Shown here in pieces: positions 12,463-24,583 of a stretch of 64,000 bases of DNA; positions within the stretch are counted from its first letter, which is position 1; every line of letters begins with the position of its first letter. This DNA comes from Sialis fuliginosa (Eukaryota; Arthropoda; Insecta; Megaloptera; Sialidae). The notes under the pieces are model-generated. The model was not told the DNA's origin and made no database searches. It saw only the letters and a program-made list of their open reading frames with translations. The DNA lies in assembly GCA_961205875.1 (NCBI GenBank), contig OY540812.1:5146001-5210000 (forward strand), in the 5' to 3' direction. The translations under genes and the position numbers were made by a program.

Positions 12463-12517
12463 TTTGAGAGTGCTTGCAAGCTAGCAAATTTTACGAGCTC
12501 CTTTATAATATCGGACA
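12463..12517 (-). mobile_element. T2 MITE end, fragment
   Basis: Reverse copy of one T2 terminal repeat, including 'gcttgcaagctagcaaatt' and the end ATATCGGACA followed by TTA (12518-12520). Confidence 0.6.
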
Positions 12518-12615
12518 TTAGACTTTTATCTATACATTGCTCTAATGATAGAATAACTTTAACTAAAAGTTATCTTGCATAATTGTAAGATTCAAAATTT
12601 AGAAACATTCTTATA

Positions 12616-13175
12616 GGGTCGAGCGGGGTAAATATGAACACCAAAAAAAGTGAAACATGCTTGCAACTAAAAAACTAATTTGTTTATAGGAGAATTATAA
12701 AAACTGACATCATCATTAGAGGTTTGTTAAAGCGACTTGAAAATGTGAATCGCCTAATAAGTGATGTGTCACCCATCCCTTTAGTCGATGTCAAAACGTG
12801 TGAATTAAATTTTAATTCTTTGCACATAACTTTCTGTATAGCTCAGATATTAATTAAAGTTACAATTTTACATTGATATGCCACAAAGAAGGTAAATCAA
12901 AGTTGCCTTTGTAGCTTTTCTTTTAATTTTTCGAGTAATATTTTCCATTAGAGGCCTGTTTCACTTTTTCCCAAATTAGAGGTTAAAAATGAAACACACT
13001 TTTTTCATTTTTAAAGTCCGTGTTGTATCGTACAGTTCAAATGACGTAAGTATTTAAAATGGTTATTCATAAGCGCATCTAGTAGAAAAAATTAAAGAAT
13101 GAAAATTTTGTATCGTTAACTGTCAAAAAAACATGAAAGATTTGTATTTTGTTTCTTTTTTACCCCAGTTGATTC
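12616..13175 (-). mobile_element. 560-bp TA-target MITE, family T1
   Basis: Inverse-orientation copy of 6536-7089, flanked by TA (12614-12615 and 13176-13177). The right-hand terminus has drifted (GATTC where GACCC is expected). Non-coding. Confidence 0.75.
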
Positions 13176-13177
13176 TA

Positions 13178-14117
13178 TATAATACATACAAATGCTATGT
13201 GTGTTATTTGAACAGTGTTATGTGTTTTATGTTTATAATTTTTATAAAGTACGAACAAGCAGTAAATCAACATAAACAAGAGTGTTTTAGCTACCATAAA
13301 GCAATAAACTAATAGAACAAAAAGCATGACTGTGTAGGACAACACCTTGCGGTTTTCAAACATCACCAAAAATAATAAACACACATATTTACTGATGTTT
13401 ACACACATTGTATAACATTTTATATAAACTTTAGTGGTTTGTTATCTCCATACAATGATAACTTTATTCATGTTGAGGTAGGAAAAATATTGTGTAGATA
13501 ATATTGGAGTAAGTGCAGGTGTACTGAAATAACATGTTTATTATTTATTTAATTTAAAGATTATTACATTGGTCACGTTCACGACTGACCAAAAACAGTG
13601 AAAAACGAGCTTTGATTGGTTGATTCATGGAATTTCTGGTGGAATGTACCAGAAATTTAAAGAATGTCATTTTTTAAGTGCGTTAGGAAGTGAGAAAGAA
13701 GTAACTCTTTATATAGAAGACAAATTTGTTACCTTTATTGACTACTATGTTACTTTAAAAAAGTAATTTTAAGTGAGATTTATTTCTTTTTATAAAAGAT
13801 GTTTATTAATACGGTGCTTTGTTTATTCATTCCAAAATATTATCTAAGTTTGAATGTAACTAATAAAAATCTTCTGAGACAAGTTAGGTTAGGTTTATCT
13901 GCAACAAATTTTGAAACGACCCACATACCAAAGTAATTGAAATTTTCGACCCCCCTTCCCTTGCAAGGATTGAAAAGTATGTGTTTTTGTTTATAATCTT
14001 ATATATATTTATGTAAACGTGTATTACTATATAAAATGTTTTGCATATAAAATGTGTATTCGTTTAATGTACAGTAGGTACACATATGTAAGCTGATAAA
14101 GTGTTTAGCGCGCGAGG
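13178..14117. other. AT-rich DNA, nothing recognised
   Basis: A 77-codon minus-strand frame (13175-13408) is hydrophobic and low in complexity. I do not consider it a gene. Confidence 0.45.
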
Positions 14118-14149
14118 ATGATGGCTGCTGTACCGGAAAAGGGCGCCAG
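14118..14149 (+). CDS. Candidate micro first exon (MMAAVPEKGA...)
   Basis: Tandem ATGs, both with A at -3, start a short frame MMAAVPEKGA that runs into a good donor (CAG|GTGATC at 14149/14150). The surrounding 130 bp are GC-richer than the flanks. Minus-strand frames (13999-14261) are also open over the same island, so strand is uncertain. No downstream exon was identified. Confidence 0.18.
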
Positions 14150-14354
14150 GTGATCTGTCTGAGGGATGTTTGCACAAAGTAGGGGGACATTCCGCATCGG
14201 CACAATGCTGGCCCAATTTTACGTTTCCTGTATCTCTGTTAGGGATGCACAACACAAGCAATATTTTATAAATAAATTATTAGATATATTTTATAGATTA
14301 CAGTTTTGTTTAAATTTATTAAATCTTATTCATTTGTTTTCGTTAAATAGCTCA

Positions 14355-14630
14355 TTACTTCCATGTTCCGAAGGAAATGGAAGTATTGTAATACCGTCGA
14401 AAAATGATGTCCGAGATAATGACAGATTTTGATTGTATTAACTTCAAAACGTTAATTTCCGCATGGCGGCTGTTCGTGTGTCTGTCTGGATGTAGAATTT
14501 TCTTTCGTTCATGATAACTATATTCTGAATTATTTGTGGGGAAAATGTTTGTCTCAGTGAGTACTCCAGACCTATTGATTTTGGTGCTAATCGGATTAGA
14601 GGTTTTGGAAATATTCGTAAGTTTGTAACT
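14355..14630 (+). repeat. Dispersed repeat, family R
   Basis: Near full-length member. Begins 'ttacttccatgttccgaag' and contains the landmarks 'gcatggcggctg' and 'gtgagtactccagacctatt', like 40881-41180. A second, shorter copy follows 120 bp downstream. Confidence 0.65.
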
Positions 14631-14749
14631 TTTTTTTATTTTTATTATCAACTTATATTACATTGGAGCAGTTCGATAAAAAAGTTGAAAACCTGAAAAT
14701 AATTAAAATTTAATTAATTTTAAGGATAACCTATCAAGAATTATTTATA

Positions 14750-14960
14750 TTAAGAGCAGATTCTGATTGTATTACCTCCAAAACGTAAATAAAAGTTAAT
14801 TTTAGCATGGCGGCTGTGCGTGTCTGTGCGTCTGGGTAGAATTTTCTTTCGTTCACGATAACTATACTGTAAAAATGCATCGATTTGAGTTATTTTTGGG
14901 AAAATGTTTGTCTCTGTGAGTACTCCAGACCTATTGATTTTGGTTTTAGAAATATTTGAA
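14750..14960 (+). repeat. Dispersed repeat, family R, second copy
   Basis: Starts at 'agagcagattctgattgta' and ends shortly after 'actccagacctattgatt'. It lacks the first part of the family. Tandem placement next to 14355-14630 suggests local duplication or a preferred target. Confidence 0.6.
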
Positions 14961-15339
14961 ATTTTGTACTATTGTTTATTAATAAATATAACCAACGAGA
15001 GAGAATCGTAATTTTTCATAAATGTAAGAGTTTACTTATTGAATGTGGTATTAAAAAATACAATTAAGTAATGAAATATAAAATAATATAGGTTTTTTTA
15101 GACAAAGTTTTGTGTTATTTAAAAAGTTAAATAAAAAATTATGGGGAGTCAGTAGTAGTTAGTACCATTTACATATTATCTCCTCTATCTAGTAATGTTA
15201 AATAAAAACAATTTTTTTTCATTGTCCGCCACTGACCATTGAGCCCGATATATACTTTACAATTGAGTCACAATCTATGTGTGTGGCATTATTGATTTAT
15301 ATATAATATAATATGTATTTATTATGGAGCGGGTTGACA

Positions 15340-15510
15340 CACTAATATGGGCACGGCGCGAGCTACGAATAGAAGGGAGGAAGGGGGGGGGGGCTAGTTG
15401 CTGCGCGCAGTTAATTGGTAATTAGTAATTAGGTATATTTGTATGCGATGCCGCCCCCGCGAGGTACATTGAGTCCGTGCGCGTGACCGTCGTAAGTAAT
15501 TATAGAGCCC
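15340..15510. promoter_or_regulatory. GC-rich island with TAATTA sites
   Basis: GC-rich island in AT-rich DNA. It holds a G run (about 15384-15393) and a tight cluster of homeodomain-type cores at 15411-15432 (TTAATTGG, TAATTAG, TAATTAG), plus another TAATTA near 15498. A related segment lies at 16640-16720. Candidate enhancer or promoter; the assignment rests only on motif clustering and composition. Confidence 0.3.
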
Positions 15511-16026
15511 GCGCTATGCTATTGTTTGAGTGTGTCTTATACCCTATGAATGGGAACAGACTTTGTTTTATGAATCTGTAGTTTTTAAGAAAAACCACAC
15601 AGAATTGGCAGTTTGGGTTCACGCGGAATATAATTGTTTTTTTTTAATTTCCTTTTTTTCATATGAATGTCGATGTCTTGTGTAGTCAAGCCTCCAAAAG
15701 TCAGACATTCAAGCGACAACTGATAAGTTTTCAAGAAAATAGTCGGCTGTGCCTAATTTACAAGTAATATTGCCTACATGTCGATGAAAATTCAAAAAAT
15801 GATTAATTTATTTAGTTGAACAAGATTTTATTATACTAAAAAGAGGATGAGTCGAGCTTGCGTATTAGTGTCTCGTACCATAAGCAAAGTTAAGAACCAA
15901 TTTAGATTAGTTAAATACACATTACACTCTAATTTATTATTATTTTTGATTTTTGCCCTACTTAAAAATTTCTAAAACTTAAAAGTATATTTTTATAACT
16001 CAGGTTTATTATTGGCCCAAAATCAT
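15511..16026. other. AT-rich DNA, nothing recognised
   Basis: No coding or repeat signal could be supported. Confidence 0.45.
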
Positions 16027-16225
16027 TACTAATGTTATAAGTACGAAAGTAACCCTATCTGTCTGTTTGTTAACTTTTCACGACTAAACCGCTGAACCGA
16101 TCTTGAAATTTGGCAGAGAGTTAATTTGCATCCTGAAGAATGACAGCTATTTTCTATCCCGAAAAACTACTAGATAAAAAAATACAAATTCCACGTGGAC
16201 AAAGTCGCGGGTAACTGCTAGTTTA
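16027..16225 (-). repeat. RTE-type LINE/SINE tail, reverse copy
   Basis: Reverse complement of the tail at 48579-48750. Recognisable parts are 'aaccgctgaaccgatctt', 'tttggcagagag', 'ttccacgtgg', 'aaagtcgcggg' and a closing 'taactgctagt'. Insects carry many such truncated RTE or SINE tails. No reverse transcriptase frame is attached. Confidence 0.65.
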
Positions 16226-16639
16226 CTATATTTATATCAAATCTTAGTTTTCTAGGTCGAACGGTTCAGTAGCTAAAATCCTGTGACAGACAGACAGACA
16301 GGCGGGTATAGTGATTACGGTGCGAAGCACTAAACATATTTTTTTCTTGTTGAATTTGGATTTAAGTTTTTTTTTAAATAGAATAAAAAAAGCGAAACAG
16401 TTACGAAAATCAATAATTTTGCATTCTTAAAAGTTCTTTCCCCGGTTATCAAAAAATTACTTTAGCTTCTGGATGATTCAATTTTTACGAAAGTTTTGAC
16501 GGGATTATTAATTCGAAAATGTAAAATCAACTTTAACAAACATTAAACGCGGTGTATCAAAGTAAGTACCACTTTATCCCAAATTCACCATATGTACGTA
16601 TAAAAACAAGCCAAATTGATTAAGTTAAAACAACAATAA

Positions 16640-16720
16640 TGGTTAATTATTAATTAGGTATTTGTATGCAGTACAGTTCAGTCTCCGCGCGTGACCATCC
16701 TCAGTAATTATAACTCGCGA
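16640..16720. promoter_or_regulatory. Second TAATTA-rich segment, paralogous to 15.4 kb
   Basis: Shares 'taattaggtat', 'tttgtatgc', 'cgcgcgtgacc' and 'agtaattata' in the same order as 15411-15505. The duplication includes the homeodomain-type cores. The next 200 bp (16790-16910) are also GC-richer. Confidence 0.3.
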
Positions 16721-17209
16721 AGTCATCGTTATTTATTGCTCTGTGTATAGTAAACAAGCTATCGGCTTACACTGACTCCAGAAGGGTGAAATAAGAGTGG
16801 GAGGGGTGGAAGAGTAACCATAACTCTTAGCTTTTATCGTGACGTTGCTATTTTTCGATAGCCGCTGGTGGCGGCGCTGTTTTTTTCGCGCCTGATTTGT
16901 GTTTTGACTGTATTTTGTTTATGAGTATCTTAACCTCTAGGATTATTTTTAACAGAGATTTATAATGTTGCAGTTCTGATTGTGGCGATTTGTTTGACGC
17001 ATTAAAAAGATATCAGTAAATGATTAAGTGTTATGTTTATTTGTGTTATTTTATTAACCCTTTCTTTAGTTAAGTTCTATCAATAGTTCTGATAATTATA
17101 TACATATAATGTCGTTGTAGAAAATTTATATATCTTTATTCCACACTGACTTGATGTTTGTTATGAGCAAATAATCATATAGGTTTTTTGATTTCCTGGG
17201 AATTTTTTT

Positions 17210-17515
17210 TAGATCTGAAATGATCAAATCAGATCTTGATAGATCTGTATTTTGAGACAAAATCATATTTTTTCACTGGTTCTTGATCTTTGGAGACCAG
17301 CAAAGATCTACAACAAAGATCTATCACGATCTTTAAAGATCTTTGTAGATCATGATAAAGATTGAAATCTTGAAAATTCATGAATTTTCAACGTTACAAT
17401 GATCGTAAGAGATCTTTATAGATCGTTGTAGATCTTTGCAGGTCTCCACAAATCAAAAACCAGTGAACAAATATGATATTGTCTCAAAATGCAGATCTAT
17501 CAAGATCTGAATTTT
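17210..17515. repeat. GATC-rich palindrome (foldback)
   Basis: Two arms of about 140 bp face each other around a centre near 17381 ('ttcatgaatt'). Mirrored landmarks include 'cagatcttgatagatctg' with 'cagatctatcaagatctg', 'ttttgagacaa' with 'ttgtctcaaaa', 'tcactggtt' with 'aaccagtga', and 'ggagacc' with 'ggtctcc'. I count about 16 GATC tetramers in 300 bp, mostly as AGATC. This is a foldback-type MITE or inverted duplication. Exact ends and target duplication are unclear. Confidence 0.7.
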
Positions 17516-18149
17516 TTTCGGGTTGTTTTAAAAACATTTTATTTCAGAAAGAGGAAGGGGAGGGTAAGATTTTCATCACTAATAATAATTTAAGCACAAA
17601 TTGTATCGTATTTTTAATGTTAAATATACATTTTTCGAGGGGGTGGGATGCATTATATCGAATGCCCTTACTTTTTCGTACCGACATTTTAATATCAAAA
17701 TATCACTAGAATAGAATTTAAAAAAAAATTATTTGTCATCAAATACTGAAAAATATTTTATCACCAGTAATTTTTTAATAGGACTTCATAGACAACAGTA
17801 CGAGTACAATGTATTTGTTAATTAAAATATCAAGCATGCTTAAATAATTACATTAATTAAGACGTAATTTGTATCTTTTTATAAATTTAATTTATTTTAC
17901 GACTACTTAAAAGTCATCAAAAAATTTAAATTTTATCTTTGTGAATTAATAAAAGTACCCATGTTGAATATAAAATAAATATTGTAATGTCTTTATATTA
18001 CGATGTAATATAAACATAATGCTTTTTTTAATTACTGTAGTTGTTTTATTAGATAATTCATGTAGTAATTAATTTTTATAAAGTCAATATGAGGGAAATA
18101 AAATTTTAAAATTTGTTTCACCATATTAGTACTTGTTTTTATAATGTAT
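17516..18149. other. AT-rich DNA, nothing recognised
   Basis: A 78-codon plus-strand frame (17473-17709) begins inside the palindrome and has no recognisable features. Confidence 0.45.
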
Positions 18150-18402
18150 GGGCTTCAGAAGTCTTCTGCTACCGTAAAGGTCAGAATCGCTTACAACAAT
18201 ATTAAGACAAACATCATCGGTTATTTTTTTCTAGGGTGGATCTTATAAAGGTACATCATTTTAAATAAAAGCACAAATATACGTCCATTTCATTAATTAA
18301 TTTTATATCAAGTTTAACATATTTAAATATACTAAAATTCGGAATATCAAATATTTATTGCCACATAATAATTTAAACGCTCAAATATATATGAGTACTA
18401 TA
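18150..18402 (+). mobile_element. Left half of a MITE split by the hAT composite
   Basis: Aligns with 3693-3911 of the intact mariner-like MITE ('aatcgcttacaac', 'atcatcggtta', 'cggaatatcaaatattta', 'atatatgagtacta'). Its continuation is 26245-26413, so the two halves form one element interrupted at GTACTATA. The outer left end is degraded. Confidence 0.75.
18395..18402 (+). repeat. 8-bp target duplication, left
   Basis: GTACTATA here is repeated exactly at 26237-26244. Eight bases is the duplication length of hAT transposases. Confidence 0.9.
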
Positions 18403-18654
18403 CAGGGCCGGCCGAACGGCCAGGCGACCCAGGCGACAGCCTGGGGCGCTAATTTCGTGGGGGCGCCAATTATTTTAAACTTTTTTTCTATGTTCTGTTC
18501 TAGGGCGCCAAATTTAAGCTATATATATTTTTTGAATAATAGTTTTGATTTTTTCTGCAAAATAATTCATTTTACTTAATAAAATGCTTAATATCAAAAA
18601 TAAATTATTTATTAAACATTTTTTTACAAAACTTGAAAAGCACAGTGCCAAATC

Positions 18655-18889
18655 TGTGGGTGGCTTTGCTAATTCTTGTAACAATTCCGGTTAGTGTAGC
18701 TAGTGGTGAAAGAAGTTTTAGTAAATTAAAATAATTCATAAAAACTTATTTGCAATCGGCTATGATAGAAGATAGGTTGAATAATTTGGCTATTCTTTCA
18801 ATTGAAAATAAGGTTGTAGCAAACCTCAATTTTGAGACAGCAATCGATAATTTTGCAGATATGAAAGCCAGGAAGAAATCTTTTATATA
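18655..18889 (+). pseudogene. hAT transposase C-terminal remnant, copy 1
   Basis: Frame from PNLWVALLILVTIP through VSVASGERSFSKLK, then FIKTYLQSAMIEDRL and LNNLAILSIENKV, to a stop after KARKKSFI. This is the C-terminal dimerisation region typical of hAT transposases, near the ZMYM/DUF4371-like group, where 'ASGERSFSKLK' is a familiar signature. A TAA interrupts the frame right after SKLK. The N-terminal zinc finger and catalytic core are missing, so it cannot make an active enzyme. Confidence 0.8.
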
Positions 18890-18965
18890 ATTTTAGTTAT
18901 ATTATATATTATTTATCAATTATATGTTATATTATATTATTATATTACACTAATGAATTAATAAC

Positions 18966-21900
18966 TCATACGCTAACAAAGAAGTAAATTGAATAGTTAA
19001 TATCTCAGCTTGGCGCGATCGAAGAGACTCCAGTTTTTTTTTTAAAATGTAGCTTACACTATTATCTTTAAGAACATCACGCACTTAAAGACCTTCGCGT
19101 GCTCCTTCCCTTTTTAAAAACAAGTTAAAACTAAAAAAACAAATTAAAACTCATACGCTAACAAAGAAGTAAATTGAATAGTTAATATCTCAGCTTGGCG
19201 CGATCGAAGAGACTCCAGTTTTTTTTTTAAATGTAGCTTACACTATTATCTTTAAGAGCATCACGCACTTAAAGACCTTCGCGTGCTCCTTCCCTTTTTA
19301 AAAACAAGTTAAAACTAAAAAAACAAATTAAAACTCATACGCTAACAAAGAAGTAAATTGAATAGTTAATATCTCAGCTTGGCGCGATCGAAGAGACTCC
19401 AGTTTTTTTTTAAAATGTAGCTTACACTATTATCTTTAAGAGCATCACGCACATAAAGACCTTCGCGTGCTACTTCCCTTTTTAAAAACAAGTTAAAACT
19501 AAAAAAACAAATAAAAACTCATACGCTAACAAAGAAGTAAATTGAATAGTTAATATCTCAGCTTGGTGCGATCGAGGAGACTCCAGTTTTTTTTTAAAAT
19601 GTAGCTTACACTATTATCTTTAAGAGCATCACGCACTTAAAGACCTTCGCGTGCTCCTTCCCTTTTTAAAAACAAGTTAAAACTAAAAAAAAACAAATTA
19701 AAACTCATACGCTAACAAAGAAGTAAATTGAATAGTTAATATCTCAGCTTGGCGCGATCGAAGAGACTCCAGTTTTTTTTTTAAATGTAGCTTACACTAT
19801 TATCTTTAAGAGCATCACGCACTTAAAGACCTTCGCGTGCTCCTTCCCTTTTTAAAAACAAGTTAAAACTAAAAAAACAAATTAAAACTCATACGCTAAC
19901 AAAGAAGTAAATTGAATAGTTAATATCTCAGCTTTGCGCGATCGAAGAGACTCCAGTTTTTTTTTAAAATGTAGCTTACACTATTATCTTTAAGAGCATC
20001 ACGCACTTAAAGACCTTCGCGTGCTCCTTCCCTTTTTAAAAACAAGTTAAAACTAAAAAAACAAATTAAAACTCATACGCTAACAAAGAAGTAAATTGAA
20101 TAGTTAATATCTCAGCTTTGCGCGATCGAAGAGACTCCAGGTTTTTTTTTTAAATGTAGCTTACACTATTATCTTTAAGAGCATCACGCACTTAAAGACC
20201 TTCGCGTGCTCCTTCCTTTTTTAAAAACAAGTTAAAACTAAAAAAACAAATTAAAACTCATACGCTAACAAAGAAGTAAATTGAATAGTTAATATCTCAG
20301 CTTGGCGCGATCGAAGAGACTCCAGTTTTTTTTTAAAATGTAGCTTACACTATTATCTTTAAGAGCATCACGCACTTAAAGACCTTCGCGTGCTCCTTCC
20401 CTTTTTAAAAACAAGTTAAAACTAAAAAAACAAATTAAAACTCATACGGTAACAAAGAAGTAAATTGAATAGTTAATATCTCAGCTTGGCGCGATCGAAG
20501 AGACTCCAGTTTTTTTTTAAAATGTAGCTTACACTATTATCTTTAAGAGCATCACGCACTTAAAGACCTTCGCGTGCTCCTTCCCTTTTTAAAAACAAGT
20601 TAAAACTAAAAAAACAAATTAAAACTCATACGCTAACAAAGAAGTAAATTGAATAGTTAATATCTCAGCTTGGCGCGATCGAAGAGACTCCAGTTTTTTT
20701 TTAAAATGTAGCTTACACTATTATCTTTAAGAGCATCACGCACTTAAAGACCTTCGCGTGCTCCTTCCCTTTTTAAAAACAAGTTAAAACTAAAAAAACA
20801 AATTAAAACTCATACGCTAACAAAGAAGTAAATTGAATAGTTAATATCTCAGCTTGGCGCGATCGAAGAGACTCCAGGTTTTTTTTTTAAATGTAGCTTA
20901 CACTATTATCTTTAAGAGCATCACGCACTTAAAGACCTTCGCGTGCTCCTTCCTTTTTTAAAAACAAGTTAAAACTAAAAAAACAAATTAAAACTCATAC
21001 GCTAACAAAGAAGTAAATTGAATAGTTAATATCTCAGCTTGGCGCGATCGAAGAGACTCCAGTTTTTTTTTAAAATGTAGCTTACACTATTATCTTTAAG
21101 AGCATCACGCACTTAAAGACCTTCGCGTGCTCCTTCCCTTTTTAAAAACAAGTTAAAACTAAAAAAACAAATTAAAACTCATACGGTAACAAAGAAGTAA
21201 ATTGAATAGTTAATATCTCAGCTTGGCGCGATCGAAGAGACTCCAGTTTTTTTTTTAAATGTAGCTTACACTATTATCTTTAAGAGCATCACGCACTTAA
21301 AGACCTTCGCGTGCTCCTTCCCTTTTTAAAAACAAGTTAAAACTAAAAAAACAAATTAAAACTCATACGCTAACAAAGAAGTAAATTGAATAGTTAATAT
21401 CTCAGCTTGGCGCGATCGAAGAGACTCCAGTTTTTTTTTAAAATGTAGCTTACACTATTATCTTTAAGAGCATCACGCACTTAAAGACCTTCGCGTGCTC
21501 CTTCCTTTTTTAAAAACAAGTTAAAACTAAAAAAACAAATTAAAACTCATACGCTAACAAAGAAGTAAATTGAATAGTTAATATCTCAGCTTGGCGCGAT
21601 CGAAGAGACTCCAGGTTTTTTTTTAAAATGTAGCTTACACTATTATCTTTAAGAGCATCACGCACTTAAAGACCTTCGCGTGCTCCTTCCCTTTTTAAAA
21701 ACAAGTTAAAACTAAAAAAACAAATTAAAACTCATACGGTAACAAAGAAGTAAATTGAATAGTTAATATCTCAGCTTGGCGCGATCGAAGAGACTCCAGT
21801 TTTTTTTTAAAATGTAGCTTACACTATTATCTTTAAGAGCATCACGCACTTAAAGACCTTCGCGTGCTCCTTCCCTTTTTAAAAACAAGTTAAAACTAAA

Positions 21901-24583
21901 AAAACAAATTAAAACTCATACGCTAACAAAGAAGTAAATTGAATAGTTAATATCTCAGCTTGGCGCGATCGAAGAGACTCCAGTTTTTTTTTAAAATGTA
22001 GCTTACACTATTATCTTTAAGAGCATCACGCACTTAAAGACCTTCGCGTGCTCCTTCCCTTTTTAAAAACAAGTTAAAACTAAAAAAACAAATAAAAACT
22101 CATACGCTAACAAAGAAGTAAATTGAATAGTTAATATCTCAGCTTGGCGCGATCGAAGAGACTCCAGTTTTTTTTTAAAATGTAGCTTACACTATTATCT
22201 TTAAGAGCATCACGCACTTAAAGACCTTCGCATGCTCCTTCCCTTTTTAAAAACAAGTTAAAACTAAAAAAACAAATTAAAACTCATACGCTAACAAAGA
22301 AGTAAATTGAATAGTTAATATCTCAGCTTGGCGCGATCGAAGAGACTCCAGTTTTTTTTTAAAATGTAGCTTACACTATTATCTTTAAGAGCATCACGCA
22401 CTTAAAGACCTTCGCGTGCTCCTTCCCTTTTTAAAAACAAGTTAAAACTAAAAAAACAAATTAAAACTCATACGCTAACAAAGAAGTAAATTGAATAGTT
22501 AATATCTCAGCTTGGCGCGATCGAAGAGACTCCAGTTTTTTTTTAAAATGTAGCTTACACTATTATCTTTAAGAGCATCACGCACTTAAAGACCTTCGCG
22601 TGCTCCTTCCCTTTTTAAAAACAAGTTAAAACTAAAAAAACAAATTAAAACTCATACGCTAACAAAGAAGTAAATTGAATAGTTAATATCTCAGCTTGGC
22701 GCGATCGAAGAGACTCCAGTTTTTTTTTAAAATGTAGCTTACACTATTATCTTTAAGAGCATCACGCACTTAAAGACCTTCGCGTGCTCCTTCCCTTTTT
22801 AAAAACAAGTTAAAACTAAAAAACAAATTAAAACTCATACGCTAACAAAGAAGTAAATTGAATAGTTAATATCTCAGCTTGGCGCGATCGAAGAGACTCC
22901 AGTTTTTTTTTAAAATGTAGCTTACACTATTATCTTTAAGAGCATCACGCACTTAAAGACCTTCGCGTGCTCCTTCCCTTTTTAAAAACAAGTTAAAACT
23001 AAAAAAACAAATTAAAACTCATACGCTAACAAAGAAGTAAATTGAATAGTTAATATCTCAGCTTGGTGCGATCGAGGAGACTCCAGTTTTTTTTTAAAAT
23101 GTAGCTTACACTATTATCTTTAAGAGCATCACGCACTTAAAGACCTTCGCGTGCTCCTTCCCTTTTTAAAAACAAGTTAAAACTAAAAAAACAAATTAAA
23201 ACTCATACGGTAACAAAGAAGTAAATTGAATAGTTAATATCTCAGCTTGGTGCGATCGAGGAGACTCCAGTTTTTTTTTAAATGTAGCTTACACTATTAT
23301 CTTTAAGAGCATCACGCACTTAAAGACCTTCGCGTGCTCCTTCCTATTTTAAAAACAAGTTAAAACTAAAAAAACAAATTAAAACTCATACGCTAACAAA
23401 GAAGTAAATTGAATAGTTAATATCTCAGCTTGGCGCGATCGAAGAGACTCCAGTTTTTTTTTAAAATGTAGCTTACACTATTATCTTTAAGAGCATCACG
23501 CACTTAAAGACCTTCGCGTGCTCCTTCCCTTTTTAAAAACAAGTTAAAACTAAAAAAACAAATTAAAACTCATACGCTAACAAAGAAGTAAATTGAATAG
23601 TTAATATCTCAGCTTGGCGCGATCGAAGAGACTCCAGTTTTTTTTTAAAATGTAGCTTACACTATTATCTTTAAGAACATCACGCACTTAAAGACCTTCG
23701 CGTGCTCCTTCCCTTTTTAAAAACAAGTTAAAACTAAAAAACAAATTAAAACTCATACGCTAACAAAGAAGTAAATTGAATAGTTAATATCTCAGCTTGG
23801 CGCGATCGAAGAGACTCCAGTTTTTTTTTAAAATGTAGCTTACACTATTATCTTTAAGAGCATCACGCACTTAAAGACCTTCGCGTGCTCCTTCCCTTTT
23901 TAAAAACAAGTTAAAACTAAAAAAACAAATTAAAACTCATACGCTAACAAAGAAGTAAATTGAATAGTTAATATCTCAGCTTTGCGCGATCGAAGAGACT
24001 CCAGTTTTTTTTTAAAATGTAGCTTACACTATTATCTTTAAGAGCATCACGCACTTAAAGACCTTCGCGTGCTCCTTCCCTTTTTAAAAACAAGTTAAAA
24101 CTAAAAAAACAAATTAAAACTCATACGGTAACAAAGAAGTAAATTGAATAGTTAATATCTCAGCTTGGTGCGATCGAGGAGACTCCAGTTTTTTTTTAAA
24201 TGTAGCTTACACTATTATCTTTAAGAGCATCACGCACTTAAAGACCTTCGCGTGCTCCTTCCTATTTTAAAAACAAGTTAAAACTAAAAAAACAAATTAA
24301 AACTCATACGCTAACAAAGAAGTAAATTGAATAGTTAATATCTCAGCTTGGCGCGATCGAAGAGACTCCAGTTTTTTTTTAAAATGTAGCTTACACTATT
24401 ATCTTTAAGAGCATCACGCACTTAAAGACCTTCGCGTGCTCCTTCCCTTTTTAAAAACAAGTTAAAACTAAAAAACAAATTAAAACTCATACGCTAACAA
24501 AGAAGTAAATTGAATAGTTAATATCTCAACTTGGCGCGATCGAGGAGACTCCAGTTTTTTTTTTAAATGTAGCTTACACTATT
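18966..24583 (+). repeat. Satellite array, about 30.5 units of 184 bp
   Basis: Tandem head-to-tail units begin 'tcatacgctaacaaagaag'. They contain 'tcagcttggcgcgatcgaag', a T tract, 'tagcttacactattatcttt', 'gcatcacgcac' and 'accttcgcgtgct'. Monomer starts are 184-185 bp apart and most monomers differ by only a few bases. Marker variants recur at multiples of the unit (for example the T-rich form at about 20139, 20876 and 21612, and 'catacggtaac' at 20448 and 21185), showing local multi-monomer duplications. The last unit is partial and ends in 'attattattattacac'. No frame is conserved, so this is non-coding. Confidence 0.95.

Noticed and set aside
18966-24583. Regular repeats considered as a CRISPR array
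   Set aside because: Units are contiguous 184-bp monomers without short repeats and unique spacers, in a eukaryotic context. It is satellite DNA.
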